This document shows positions 8,285 to 16,860 of a stretch of 64,000 bases of DNA, one piece after another. The translations under genes and the position numbers were made by a program. The stretch's first letter is position 1. Every line of letters starts with the position of its first letter. Source of the stretch: G963675935 sp963823895 (GTDB lineage: Bacteria > Planctomycetota > Planctomycetia > Pirellulales > Thermoguttaceae); contig CAWGNG010000016.1 of NCBI GenBank assembly GCA_963823895.1, forward strand, positions 124,001 through 188,000, in the 5' to 3' direction. The notes beneath the pieces were generated by a model. It did no database searches. It had not been told where the DNA came from and worked only from the letters and a program-made list of their open reading frames with translations.

Positions 8285-10666
8285 TCACACCAAACCCGAT
8301 CGGCGGCGGAGCCCCCATGCCGTGCCCCAGACGGCAAACGCCCCAAGCAACGCCCACCAGCGATCCCAGGCCATCGTCTGCGCCGTGCGTTCGGGCCGGG
8401 TGCGGCCGAGGTGCCGGTCGAATTGCTGAGCCAAGAGCCGCGGATCGGCGGCCGCGAGCACCGCCCCGCCGCTCTCCCTGGCGATCATCTTCATCACGTT
8501 CGGCTGCGCGGCGACGTCGAGCCGCTCGGCCAGATTTCCGCGGACATCGAAAGCTGCCACGGCGGAGACATCGTTCTTATCGATGCCCGCCACGCGCAAT
8601 GCGTATTGCCCCTCGGGCAGCCGGCCCAGCCCGACGGAGAACTGGCCCGGATAACTGCCGCGGGGCACGCAGCGAAACGTAAGAGCTGGGGACTGGCTCG
8701 TTTTTCGGCCCACCGTGGGCCGAAAAATGTGCCTGTCCCCTTCCGCCGCGTCCGGCCCGCCGCTTAGTTGCACCTGCGGCGGATCGCCCGACCAATCGCG
8801 GACCAGCAGCGTGGCCGTCACGTTTTCGTCGGTGGTGAAGCTGAGCTTGTCGGCCCGCAAGGCCAGCCGCTGCGAGGGCAACATGCCGACGTTCGACACC
8901 AACCAGCGCACGAGGCTCCGCCAGAGCGAGCCGTAGACCTCTTCCTGCTTCTGATGTTCGGGGGCGAGGAAGGCCCAGCGCCACATGCCCGCCCCTTCGA
9001 CAACCACCACCCGCCCGCTGCCGACCGGCTGGTAGACGATCATCGGGCTCGCCTGGTTGCCGCCGACCCCCTTGGCCAGCACAACGGCCAGCGCCTTGGC
9101 GGCCTCGGGGCGATCGGCCGTCGCCAGCGCGGGCAGTTCGGCCAGTTGCCCCTTCCCGCCCGCGACCGGCAGCCATCGCAACGCCTGGCCGGCGTCCGTC
9201 AGTTCGAGGTGAAACCGCGATTCGGCCGCCGGGGCCCAGCGCAGCGGCATCAGGTCGCCCAGCCGCTGGTTGATTTGCGACGCCGGCGGACCGCGGAAGC
9301 AGACCAGCGAGCCCTCGCTCTCGGTAAGCCACTTCCGCAATTTCGCCAGGGCGTCGTCGGTCAAAAACGCTTCGGCATTTCGGCCGAGGATCACGATTTG
9401 ATACTTTGCCAGGGCGTCGGCGTCGGCGAGAAACTTGCCGGCGTCCTTCTCGATCGCCCATTGCTCGCGATCGGGCGAGGAGTCGCTATCCCCCGCGGCC
9501 GCGGTGGCGGGGCGTTTGTCGGCAACAGGTTTCCTGTCGGTCGCGGGGCGTTTCTCGTTGCCGGAACGCTTTTCACTGGTCGGCGTTGGCCGTGGCGATT
9601 TCTGCCACAGCAGCCGCCCTTCGGCCAGTTGCACCACGCTGGTCAACTCGATCGACTCATCGGCCGACAGCGTGCGCACGAGGAACTTCGTGTCCCAATA
9701 CGGTTTCCCCTCCAGCAACAGCACGCGGATTGGCTGATCGACGACCCGCAGCAGCAGCGGCGCGGAATTGTTGACCGTGGTGACCTCGCCCGGCAGAGCA
9801 TCGGCACGCACTTCGTAGCGATACAATCCCGGGGCCTTGTGCGATACCTGGAAGACCTCCTCAACCGTGTCGTTCTTCTTCAGCGTCACGTCGCGCCGCT
9901 CCACCAGCTTGCCGTCCAATAGCAGCGTGGCCGAAGTTTTCGTCGGCAACGAGCCGCGATGCCGCAGGCTGACGACCACCGGCACCCGCTGACCGACGAA
10001 CGCCAACTCCTGCGGCTGCTCGAGGCCGACTTCGAGGTCATCGACCCTGGCCGCGCCGCCGATCGGCCGCACGTAGATCGGCGCCGCCATCGCCTTGGCC
10101 TTCGCCGCGGTTTGCCGCAGCCGCTCGATCGGGCCGGCGTTGTGGATGCCGTCGCTCAAAAGCAGCATCGCCTGCCCCTGCGGCCGGTCGTCTTCCAACG
10201 AGTCTTCCACGGCGGCGGCCAGATCGGTCGCCGCGCCGTCCGGCGTCTCTTTTGCGAGCGTTTCCAACGAAGCCGACGACGGAGTTTTGGCGAAAGTGCG
10301 GAGGCGAACGTCGTAGCGTTCGCCCAGCTCGCGGGTTGCGGCGGCGGCACAGGCGACGCCGGCCTGGTAGCGGGTCTGTCCGTTCTCGCCGTCGCGGGTG
10401 GCCATGCTGGCGGACCGATCGATCAGGATCGTCAACAGCGGCTTGCCCGGCGGCGGCGGAATTCGTTCGAGCCACGTCGGATTCAACAACACCACCAGCG
10501 GCACCGCGGCCGCCGCGGCCATCAGCACAACGACCGTCCACCATCGCCACGCCGGCAACCGTCGCCGACCGGCCACGGCATACCAGCCCAAAAGCGCCGC
10601 GGTCGCCAACGCCAGCGGCGCCCACATCGCCAACGGAATGTAAGGATCGAAGGTGATGTGCGTCAT
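8285..10666 (-). CDS. VWA-domain membrane protein
   Basis: A protein of about 793 residues starting at ATG 10666 (MTHITFDPYIPLAMWAPLAL). Two N-terminal transmembrane helices precede a von Willebrand factor A domain with a MIDAS-type DRSAS motif and a later LLLSDGIHN. A CARDB/Ig-like stretch, a glutamine-amidotransferase-like central domain (VILGRNAEAFL, SEGSLVCFRG) and one C-terminal transmembrane helix follow. A palindromic repeat at 8687-8740 is translated in frame (GDRHIFRPTVGRKTSQSP). By family knowledge such proteins accompany MoxR and DUF58 proteins in metal-dependent assembly or stress-tolerance complexes. The upstream in-frame extension of the ORF is only a translated intergenic repeat (10674-10731), so it was not used. 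Confidence 0.85.
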   Translation of the reverse strand: MTHITFDPYIPLAMWAPLALATAALLGWYAVAGRRRLPAWRWWTVVVLMAAAAAVPLVVLLNPTWLERIPPPPGKPLLTILIDRSASMATRDGENGQTRYQAGVACAAAATRELGERYDVRLRTFAKTPSSASLETLAKETPDGAATDLAAAVEDSLEDDRPQGQAMLLLSDGIHNAGPIERLRQTAAKAKAMAAPIYVRPIGGAARVDDLEVGLEQPQELAFVGQRVPVVVSLRHRGSLPTKTSATLLLDGKLVERRDVTLKKNDTVEEVFQVSHKAPGLYRYEVRADALPGEVTTVNNSAPLLLRVVDQPIRVLLLEGKPYWDTKFLVRTLSADESIELTSVVQLAEGRLLWQKSPRPTPTSEKRSGNEKRPATDRKPVADKRPATAAAGDSDSSPDREQWAIEKDAGKFLADADALAKYQIVILGRNAEAFLTDDALAKLRKWLTESEGSLVCFRGPPASQINQRLGDLMPLRWAPAAESRFHLELTDAGQALRWLPVAGGKGQLAELPALATADRPEAAKALAVVLAKGVGGNQASPMIVYQPVGSGRVVVVEGAGMWRWAFLAPEHQKQEEVYGSLWRSLVRWLVSNVGMLPSQRLALRADKLSFTTDENVTATLLVRDWSGDPPQVQLSGGPDAAEGDRHIFRPTVGRKTSQSPALTFRCVPRGSYPGQFSVGLGRLPEGQYALRVAGIDKNDVSAVAAFDVRGNLAERLDVAAQPNVMKMIARESGGAVLAAADPRLLAQQFDRHLGRTRPERTAQTMAWDRWWALLGAFAVWGTAWGLRRRSGLV
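8687..8740. repeat. Palindromic repeat read in frame inside the VWA gene
   Basis: The arms are ggggactggctcgtttttcg and cgaaaaatgtgcctgtcccc, around a central gcccaccgtgggc. This belongs to the 'ggggactgtccc' family. It inserts about 18 codons without breaking the gene. Confidence 0.7.
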
Positions 10667-10673
10667 AAGTCTT

Positions 10674-10731
10674 GTGGTGCAGGCGTCTCGCCTGCATGTT
10701 TCACGGCAGGCGGGACGCCTGCACCACAATC
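10674..10731. repeat. Palindromic repeat 'gtggtgcaggcgtctcgcctgc' between VWA genes
   Basis: Inverted arms gtggtgcaggcgtctcgcct and aggcgggacgcctgcaccac fill the gap between the two VWA-type genes. The same family flanks or sits inside the DUF4175-like and MmeI-like genes. Confidence 0.75.
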
Positions 10732-10733
10732 GT

Positions 10734-12926
10734 TTACGTACGGAAAATCAACAACGTGGACATTTCTCCCAAGATGCACGCCACGCACGCCACGGCAAAC
10801 CACTTCCAGAAATCGTCGTGCTGCTGGCTCTGGTCCACGGCGCCGTGATAAGCAGCGGCGTGGCCGGCGGCCAACCGGCCGGTCAGCACCTCGGCGGGCA
10901 GCACTTCGAGTTGGCTCTCCTCGGCGGGAATGTTGGCCGCCAGCGCGAAGACCGTCGCGCCGTCGCGCTCGACGCGGTAAACGCCCGGCGGTCCGGGATT
11001 TGTCCAATGCCAGACCGCTCCCGCCGCTTCATCGACCAACTCGCCGTACCCACCGGCATTTGTAGGAGGCGACTCCTGTCGCCGATCGTTGGCTGCGGAA
11101 CCGTCAAAGGGGACAGTCCCATTTTCGCTGCCGCGAAAATTGGGACAGTCCCCCGGCCCGCGAATTCGCAGTCCCGCCGCCATGCCGGCTTCGCTGGGCA
11201 GCGGGGCCACCAGCGGCTCGCCGCACAACGTCGCATCGGTCCCGCGCCCACGGTCGAGCATCTGCTCGATCAGTTCCGACAAGAGCGGAACGAACGCCGG
11301 CGTCTTGGGCAGGTTCGACGCCGCGAGATCGGAGTTGATGACCGCCAGCGCACCGGCGTCGCACGAGCAGAGCACGATGCCGGCCGAGCCGTCGTTGTAG
11401 CCGGCCAGCACGTCGGCATCGACGCCCGTCTCCAGGCGACGCGAACTGAGCCCGCCGGCGAAACGCAGCCGGCCCATCGTCGCAGTCAGGCCGTCGCCGA
11501 AGACCGCGAACGCCGGGCTGTCGTGCCGCATCGAGGTGAGGAACAGATCGCGTCGCACTTGGCCCAGCGGCGGCGTAAACTCGACCGGCATTTGCAGCCC
11601 GCTGCCGGCCACCGCGGCGAGCCGCTTCAAATTTGTGGCATCGACCAGTTCGGCGGCCACGTATAAGATCGGCCGGCCGCGGTGCAGCAGCGCCGCCAAC
11701 AGTTTCACCGTCTCGTCCGAAAGCTTGCCGGGATGATCCAACAAGATCAGGTCGCCGCCGGCCAGCGCGGCGTGATCGAACGAGGCGGGGTCCATGCGAA
11801 CGACCTTCGCCGATTGACCGTCGCGGCCGCCGTCCTTTCGCAACGCCGGCGCCAGGGCACATTCGAGGAACAGGCTCGACGTCGGCTTGCGGCTCTTCAT
11901 CTGCCGGGTCATCAGCACGTAAGTCGGCTGCGGGCGAACCAACAGGGCGAAGGGGCAAACGTTGTCGGCCGCCAGGGCGTCGTCCACCCCCAGCAGCCGC
12001 GCTTCCCCCGTCTGCCATCCGGGTCGGCGGACGCCGATCTCTTCCTTCAGTGTGGTGCGACGGCCGGGCGGGCACGTGCCCGCAAGCCGCCACGTCGAAT
12101 TGCCCAGCGTCACTTCGACCGCCACTTTTCGCGTGCTGGGCGAGTAATTGCCCACTTCGACGTCGAGTTGCACGCTCCCCTCCGCCCCAGCGGCATGGCC
12201 ATCGACCCGCAGAATCGCCAGATTGGCCAGCGGCTCCGGTGGGGCGGTCGATTCGAGTTGGATGTGCGTGTCGGCGGGCAGCGGCGCGAAGTTGGCCTTC
12301 GCCCAGGCAGTGCGCTGGAAATCGCTCACCAGCACCAGCTCGCGGCGACGCCGATCGTTCTCCGCGGTCGGCGCCAACATGCGGGCGGCCAGATCGAGCG
12401 CCCGATTGACGTCGATCCGCTGCGGCAACACGCGGCAGCGGGCCAATTCGTCGCGCAGGGCGTCGAAATTGGTCGAGGGCGTGTCGAAAACCCCCTGCGG
12501 CCGTGCGCCCGCCAGAATCAGATTGGCCGTCAGCCCCGGCCGGTAACGCAGATAATTGGCGGCCACGGTTCGCGCCCGCTCGATCTGCTCGACCGCGCCG
12601 GCTCGGGCGGCCATGCTCTGGCTGAGATCGAGCACCACCACCCGCACCGCGTCGCCGCCTTGCAGGTCGGACACCTGTGGCGGCTGTCCCCATTGCGGCC
12701 GCGCTACCGCCAGGGCGAGCAACAGGATGGCGAGCGTCCGCAGGCAAAGCAGGATGAAATCGCGCAGCCGGTGCCAGGTTCGCTGCTGGCGCACTGCCTC
12801 GCGCACGAACCGCAACGTCGAAAGCGGCATTCGCACCGGCCGCGGCCGCGTGAGCCAGTGCAGCAACACCGGCCCCGTTGCCGCCACAACGCCGATCAGG
12901 ATGGCCCACGGATGAAGGAATGTCAT
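10734..12926 (-). CDS. BatA-type N-terminal and VWA-domain membrane protein
   Basis: This 730-residue protein begins MTFLHPWAILIGVVAATGPV, the classic BatA/aerotolerance N-terminal helix, followed by RPRPVRMPLSTLRFV and a second helix (LCLRTLAILLLALAVARP). A VWA domain follows with VVLDLSQSMAA as its MIDAS-type motif. The rest is periplasmic and ends in a C-terminal transmembrane helix (FAVACVACILGEMSTLLIF). Two palindromic repeats are read in frame near the C-terminus: CPNFRGSENGTVPF at 11107-11154, and a short 'gaggcgactcctgtcgcc' at 11064-11085. It lies between the DUF58 gene and the second VWA gene in one transcription unit. By homology it should form a membrane complex with the neighbouring VWA and DUF58 proteins under MoxR control; the substrate is unknown. 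Confidence 0.85.
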   Translation of the reverse strand: MTFLHPWAILIGVVAATGPVLLHWLTRPRPVRMPLSTLRFVREAVRQQRTWHRLRDFILLCLRTLAILLLALAVARPQWGQPPQVSDLQGGDAVRVVVLDLSQSMAARAGAVEQIERARTVAANYLRYRPGLTANLILAGARPQGVFDTPSTNFDALRDELARCRVLPQRIDVNRALDLAARMLAPTAENDRRRRELVLVSDFQRTAWAKANFAPLPADTHIQLESTAPPEPLANLAILRVDGHAAGAEGSVQLDVEVGNYSPSTRKVAVEVTLGNSTWRLAGTCPPGRRTTLKEEIGVRRPGWQTGEARLLGVDDALAADNVCPFALLVRPQPTYVLMTRQMKSRKPTSSLFLECALAPALRKDGGRDGQSAKVVRMDPASFDHAALAGGDLILLDHPGKLSDETVKLLAALLHRGRPILYVAAELVDATNLKRLAAVAGSGLQMPVEFTPPLGQVRRDLFLTSMRHDSPAFAVFGDGLTATMGRLRFAGGLSSRRLETGVDADVLAGYNDGSAGIVLCSCDAGALAVINSDLAASNLPKTPAFVPLLSELIEQMLDRGRGTDATLCGEPLVAPLPSEAGMAAGLRIRGPGDCPNFRGSENGTVPFDGSAANDRRQESPPTNAGGYGELVDEAAGAVWHWTNPGPPGVYRVERDGATVFALAANIPAEESQLEVLPAEVLTGRLAAGHAAAYHGAVDQSQQHDDFWKWFAVACVACILGEMSTLLIFRT
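11064..11154. repeat. Two palindromic repeats in tandem inside the BatA/VWA gene
   Basis: A 'gtaggaggcgactcctgtcgccga' copy (11064-11089) is followed by a ggggacagtcccattttcg / cgaaaattgggacagtcccc palindrome. Both are translated in frame. Confidence 0.7.
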
Positions 12927-12929
12927 ATC

Positions 12930-13070
12930 TTGTAAAGCCGCGACCAGTGGTCGCGGTGTTGCGAAGCCGCAAGCGGTTTGTTTTGGTGCTGGGTGCCATG
13001 CCCACGCTTGTCGTGGGCATGTGAGCGACCCGTCCCAATCATGCCCACGACAAGCGTGGGCATGGCACCC
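12930..13070. repeat. Intergenic palindrome 'ccatgcccacgcttgtcgtgggcat'
   Basis: Inverted copies of tgcccacgcttgtcgtgggc lie at 12997-13065, next to an 'aaagccgcgaccagtggtcgcgg' repeat (12935-12958). Related copies occur at 59806-59885 and 27432-27457. No gene is visible here. Confidence 0.65.
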
Positions 13071-13074
13071 GCGG

Positions 13075-14022
13075 CTATCCCGCTCTCTCTACCAAGAATC
13101 CTCCCAAGGTCTGCAAATACGGAATCGCCGTCGAGACGCGGCGATAGTCGCAACCGCCAGCCAGCGCCAACTGGCGAACCATCGCCAGATGGGCCGCAAA
13201 CCGCTCGCGATACGCGGCGGCGATCTCGGCCGGCGAACAATTCACCCGCCCGTCGTCTTCCATCCCCTCGAAACGAAATGCGACGCCTTGCGGCAACCGC
13301 TCTTCGTCGGGATGCACCAGGTGCAGCACGACGATGTCCCAGCCGCGATGCCGAAACAGCCGCAGCCCGGCAAAAACCTCCTCCAGGTCTTCCATGAGGA
13401 AGTCGCTCAACAGCATCAACGCCCCGCGTCGGCGGCAGCGCTCGAACAGATCGCGCAGCCCCGCCGCCATCCGCACGCTCGGCCGCGTTTCAATCGTTTC
13501 GATCACCTGCTGAAGATGCTCGACGTGCGAGGCCGTCGCCCCCGGGGCCAGCCATTCCCGCAGCGAGCCGTTCAGCACGGCCAGGCCGACCTGATCCTGC
13601 GTGCGGCTGATCACGTGCGACAGTGCGGTGGTGAGATATTGGACGTATTCGATTTTCGAGCCGGCAGGGGACTGTCCCGATTTTCGTGCCAACGAAAATG
13701 GGACTGTCCCCTTTGGGGCGAGCCCAAATCGCATTGACCCGCTGGCGTCGATCGCCAGGGTGCAACTCAGATTCGTCTCCTCCTCGTGGATGCGGACGAA
13801 TGCCTTGCCGGTGCGTGCCAGCACTTTCCAGTCGAGCCGCCGCAGGTCTTCCGTGCCCGTGTATTCACGGAAATCGACGAATTCGCCCGCCCCGCCCAAC
13901 TGCCGCGACGAGTGGCTGCCCATGAACGTCCCCTCGACGCGGCGGCGCGTGGTGAAACGCATGTGATCGAGCGCGGAGAGCGCCCGCAGGTCCAAGAACC
14001 GGCTGGTAACTCGCACTGTCAT
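13075..14022 (-). CDS. DUF58 domain-containing protein
   Basis: A protein of 315 residues starting at ATG 14022, which overlaps the moxR-like stop by 4 nt (ATGA). It carries the DUF58 signature: RRVEGTFMGSHSSRQLG, then EFVDFREYTGTEDLRRLDWK, and a degenerate VWA-like core (AIDASGSMRFG, MLLSDF). DUF58 proteins are partners of MoxR AAA ATPases, as the direct overlap here suggests. A palindromic repeat (13667-13712) lies just after the DASGS motif and is translated in frame as APKGTVPFSLARKSGQSP, within what should be a loop of the VWA fold. Confidence 0.9.
   Translation of the reverse strand: MTVRVTSRFLDLRALSALDHMRFTTRRRVEGTFMGSHSSRQLGGAGEFVDFREYTGTEDLRRLDWKVLARTGKAFVRIHEEETNLSCTLAIDASGSMRFGLAPKGTVPFSLARKSGQSPAGSKIEYVQYLTTALSHVISRTQDQVGLAVLNGSLREWLAPGATASHVEHLQQVIETIETRPSVRMAAGLRDLFERCRRRGALMLLSDFLMEDLEEVFAGLRLFRHRGWDIVVLHLVHPDEERLPQGVAFRFEGMEDDGRVNCSPAEIAAAYRERFAAHLAMVRQLALAGGCDYRRVSTAIPYLQTLGGFLVERAG
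13667..13712. repeat. Palindromic repeat inside the DUF58 gene
   Basis: Arms aggggactgtcccgattttcg and cgaaaatgggactgtcccct. About 15 codons are inserted just downstream of the MIDAS-like DASGS motif with the frame preserved. Confidence 0.75.
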
Positions 14023-15026
14023 ACGGCCACTTCTTCCAGCAGGCGGCCGATCACTTCGGCCGAGGTGATCGAATCGCCCACCGCCCGATGATTCACGATG
14101 ATGCGGTGCCGCAGGATCGGCAGGGCCGAGGCGCGGACGTCGTCGGCGGTCGGGGCGGCGCGGCCCATCAACAACGCCCGCGCCTTCGCCGCCAGCACGA
14201 GATTCTGCGATCCCCGCGGGCCGGCGCCCCAGGCCACGTAATCGCGGACGAACTTGCCGCTCCGCACGTCCTCCGGCCGGCTCGCCCCGCAGAGACGAAC
14301 CGCGTAGCCTGCCACGTTGTTGGCCACCGGAACCGCCAGCACCAGGTCGCGGAGCTGCAAGAACTCCTCGCGGTCCAACGACGCCTGCGGCAACTCGGGC
14401 ATCCCCGCCGTCGTCCGCAACACGATCTCCTCCTCCTGTGCCGGCGTCGGATAGCCGATGCGAATCTCCATCATGAAGCGGTCCAACTGCGCCTCGGGCA
14501 GCGGATACGTCCCCTCCTGCTCGATCGGATTCTGCGTGGCGGCCACCAGGAACGGCTCTTGCAGCGGATAGGTCTTGCCGCCGACGGTCACGTGCCGCTC
14601 GGCCATCGCTTCCAGCAACGCCGACTGCGTCTTCGGCGCCGCGCGGTTGATCTCGTCGGCCAACACGAGATTTGCAAACACCGGGCCGGGCCGAAAGGTC
14701 ATCGCCGGGCCCTGGCCGTCTTCGCCGCGGCTGAGCAACTCGTAGCCGGTCACGTCGGCCGGCATCAGGTCGGGCGTAAACTGGATGCGGCCGTACTTCC
14801 AGCGAAACGCGGCGGCCAGGGCCTTGACCATCAACGTCTTCGCCAAACCCGGCACGCCCACGATCAACGCATGGGAGCCGGTCAACGCACAGACCAGAAG
14901 TTGATCGATCACTTCGTCCTGGCCGACGACAACTTCGTGCAGAGCGGTGCGGATCGCCCTGACGCGGTCGGCAAACGCCCCGACCTGTTGCTGGCCCAAA
15001 TCCGTCTCCGTGGCGCCGACTGCCAT
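14019..15026 (-). CDS. MoxR-family AAA+ ATPase
   Basis: This 335-residue cytoplasmic ATPase has the MoxR pattern: VVGQDEVIDQLL, a variant Walker A (GVPGLAKT), an FTPDLMPADVTGYELL block, Walker B (LVLADEINRAAPKTQSALLE), sensor 1 (VAATQNPIEQEGTYPLPEAQ), and a lid domain with arginine-finger-like residues. GAGGAG lies 7 nt before the ATG. The gene heads a run of at least seven minus-strand genes; its stop overlaps the DUF58 start. MoxR ATPases act as chaperones that activate VWA-domain partners, and three such partners follow immediately. Confidence 0.95.
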   Translation of the reverse strand: MAVGATETDLGQQQVGAFADRVRAIRTALHEVVVGQDEVIDQLLVCALTGSHALIVGVPGLAKTLMVKALAAAFRWKYGRIQFTPDLMPADVTGYELLSRGEDGQGPAMTFRPGPVFANLVLADEINRAAPKTQSALLEAMAERHVTVGGKTYPLQEPFLVAATQNPIEQEGTYPLPEAQLDRFMMEIRIGYPTPAQEEEIVLRTTAGMPELPQASLDREEFLQLRDLVLAVPVANNVAGYAVRLCGASRPEDVRSGKFVRDYVAWGAGPRGSQNLVLAAKARALLMGRAAPTADDVRASALPILRHRIIVNHRAVGDSITSAEVIGRLLEEVAV

Positions 15027-15319
15027 GTTGCTGCTCCTCGTTTTCGAGTTTCAGGAATGGGCGTGGCCAGAAGAGAAGGCGTCTGGCCATAGTTCCGCCG
15101 ATGGCCAATAGCATAGCGAGGCAAGGGGGGCAAAGCAAGCAAAAAGGGGAGCGACCCCCCGAAAAATTAGCCCTGGATGAGGACAACCATGTGCCACTGC
15201 TTCGCAGAAGCAGTGCTTGAGGGGTGGGGCGCGGCCCGCACTGCTTCTGCGAAGCAGTGGCACACCAACGTAAGGAATGCGGCCCAAATCGGCGACCGAA
15301 GTCGCCTCATAAGATCGCG
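15027..15319. repeat. Intergenic region with 'ctgcttcgcagaagcagtg' palindromes
   Basis: The gap between fabI and the moxR-like gene holds gccactgcttcgcagaagca (15192-15212) and its inverted partner (15239-15264), plus a short run of 'gcaagcaaaaagggg'. No ORF of interest is visible. It should contain the moxR-operon promoter, but no convincing -35/-10 pair was found. Confidence 0.5.
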
Positions 15320-16090
15320 TCACAGCCCCACCAGGCTGTAGCCGCAATCGACGTGGATCGTTTCGCCGGTCACGCCGCGGGAAAGATCGCCCAACAGATA
15401 GACGGCCGTGGCGCCGAGGTCCTCCTTGTCGATGCTGCGCCCCAGCGGCGATTTCTTGGCGGCGTGCTCGCGCAACTCGTCAAACCCGGAGATGCCGGCG
15501 GCGCTCAGGGTCCTTAGCGGGCCAGCGCTGATGCAATTCACCCGGATCTGTTTCGAGCCGAGGTCCCAGGCCAGATAGCGAACGCTATGTTCCAGGGCCG
15601 CCTTGCACACGCCCATCACGTTGTAGCCGGGAATCACCTTTTCGCCGCCGTAGTAACTGATCGTCAGAATGGCGCCGCCGTCGCTCATCAGCGGCGCGGC
15701 CGCCCGGCACACCGCCACGAGGCTGTAGACGCTGATGTCCATCGCCAGATGCCAACCCTCGCGGCTCATCTCGACGTACGGCCGCCGCAACTCCTGCGGC
15801 GGGGCGAAGGCGATCGAGTGAACCAGGAAATCGAGCCGCCCGTAGACCCGGCCGATCTCCTCGAACAGCCGGGCGACGTCGGCGTCCTTCTGCACGTCGC
15901 AGGGCAGCACGACTTTCGGCCCGTGCGCTTCGACCAGCGCCGTCACCCGCCGCTGGCACGACGGGCTGGGCAAGTGCGTGAACGCCAGTTCGGCCCCTTC
16001 GGCATAGAGTGCCTGGCTGATCCCCCAGCCGATGCTCCACTCGTTGGCCACCCCCATCATCAGCCCGATTTTGCCGGCAAACATGGACAT
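15320..16090 (-). CDS. fabI: Enoyl-[acyl-carrier-protein] reductase (NADH), FabI type
   Basis: The protein reduces trans-2-enoyl-ACP in the last step of each fatty-acid elongation cycle. From the ATG at 16090 it has 256 residues, close to other FabI proteins. The N-terminal nucleotide-binding site is GVANEWSIGWGIS. The catalytic block SYYGGEKVIPGYNVMGVCK places Tyr146, Tyr156 and Lys163 at the positions known from E. coli FabI. The C-terminus, GETIHVDCGYSLVG, is also typical. ATGs at 16090 and 16084 are both possible; the longer upstream extension crosses a palindromic repeat and was rejected. It stands alone and is probably expressed from its own promoter. Confidence 0.95.
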   Translation of the reverse strand: MSMFAGKIGLMMGVANEWSIGWGISQALYAEGAELAFTHLPSPSCQRRVTALVEAHGPKVVLPCDVQKDADVARLFEEIGRVYGRLDFLVHSIAFAPPQELRRPYVEMSREGWHLAMDISVYSLVAVCRAAAPLMSDGGAILTISYYGGEKVIPGYNVMGVCKAALEHSVRYLAWDLGSKQIRVNCISAGPLRTLSAAGISGFDELREHAAKKSPLGRSIDKEDLGATAVYLLGDLSRGVTGETIHVDCGYSLVGL

Positions 16091-16118
16091 AATGCAACCG
16101 TTCACGGCCCGTGAAGTA

Positions 16119-16203
16119 GTAGGCACACGCCGTGTGCCGTTGTTTGTGTCTGTCGCGCAAATCTTCCGAACCGACGGACGGCACTCGGCGTGTGCCTACT
16201 ACG
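16119..16203. repeat. Inverted repeat 'gtaggcacacgccgtgtgcc'
   Basis: Arms agtaggcacacgccgtgtgc and gcactcggcgtgtgcctact face each other between fabI and the YgiT-type gene. The copy overlaps the last few codons of the YgiT-type gene. Confidence 0.65.
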
Positions 16204-16441
16204 CGGGTGTGTAGCGATCGACGGGAACTTCCATCGTCCGAAGCGGCGGCGCCGTGCCGCGGCCGATTTCCGCGACGCGGCGAAGGATCGAGGCGTCGAA
16301 ATATCTCGCCCCGCACTTCTCGCAAACGCCGACGGGCACCTCTTCCAAAATCACGAAATTCCCCTTGTGCCGCAGCGCTTCCCGATCGCCCCGCCGCTCG
16401 CGCACCGTACCGCCGCAATGCTCGCAAGTGAAGTCGTACAT
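16199..16441 (-). CDS. YgiT-type zinc-finger protein (putative antitoxin)
   Basis: An 80-residue protein starting at ATG 16441 with AAGG 8 nt upstream. Two CxxC pairs (CEHCGG and CEKCGARYF) form the zinc ribbon typical of MqsA/YgiT N-terminal domains. No C-terminal helix-turn-helix is present. By family knowledge such small proteins usually pair with a DUF4258 or MqsR-like toxin, but none is seen next to it, so it may be an orphan. The gene upstream is a separate toxin-antitoxin pair. A well-spaced sigma70-like promoter lies just upstream. Confidence 0.75.
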   Translation of the reverse strand: MYDFTCEHCGGTVRERRGDREALRHKGNFVILEEVPVGVCEKCGARYFDASILRRVAEIGRGTAPPLRTMEVPVDRYTPA

Positions 16442-16465
16442 GGCGCATACCTTAACGTGGGTGCA

Positions 16466-16494
16466 ATTATATGCGGCGAGGGTGAAGAAGACAA
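16466..16494 (-). promoter_or_regulatory. Sigma70-like promoter for the YgiT-type gene
   Basis: On the minus strand, TTGTCT and TATAAT are separated by exactly 17 nt. The -10 box is about 25 nt before the start codon. The AT-rich -10 stands out in GC-rich surroundings. Confidence 0.45.
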
Positions 16495-16560
16495 CATCCC
16501 CCTCGAACGCAGTGCGTGCGATGTCTCGGGCGGGATTGCCATCGAAAAATCGGCGGGGAC

Positions 16561-16860
16561 TCACGGCAGCCGCCGACGCCATTTTTCTGGATGCCGTGAC
16601 GTGTGGAAGACGCAGTAGACCGTCACGACGCCATGTACATGCTCATAGAAGACGGCGTAGGGAAACCGTCGCACTAACGCCCGGCGATATTCTTCATGGA
16701 CTTTTTCGTGCATCTCGGGCTGGCGGCAGATCGCCTGAACACAAGCATCGACGCAACCAAGGAACTCCTCGCCGAGTCCCGCTCGCTGCGACTCGTACCA
16801 ATCGTAGGCCGCATCGACGTCCTGATAAGCCTCCGGCGCGAAGATAAAGTCAGCGGCCAT
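16561..16860 (-). CDS. RelE/ParE-family toxin (plasmid stabilisation type)
   Basis: A 99-residue protein with the ParE-like pattern: FIFAPEAYQDVDAAYDWYESQ, the central GLGEEFL, RRALVRRFPYAVFYE and a C-terminal block (VVTVYCVFHTSRHPEKWRRR). By family, RelE/ParE toxins cut mRNA at the ribosome or poison gyrase; which applies here cannot be told. Its start overlaps the upstream antitoxin by 11 nt, the classic arrangement of a co-translated type II module. Confidence 0.85.
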   Translation of the reverse strand: MAADFIFAPEAYQDVDAAYDWYESQRAGLGEEFLGCVDACVQAICRQPEMHEKVHEEYRRALVRRFPYAVFYEHVHGVVTVYCVFHTSRHPEKWRRRLP

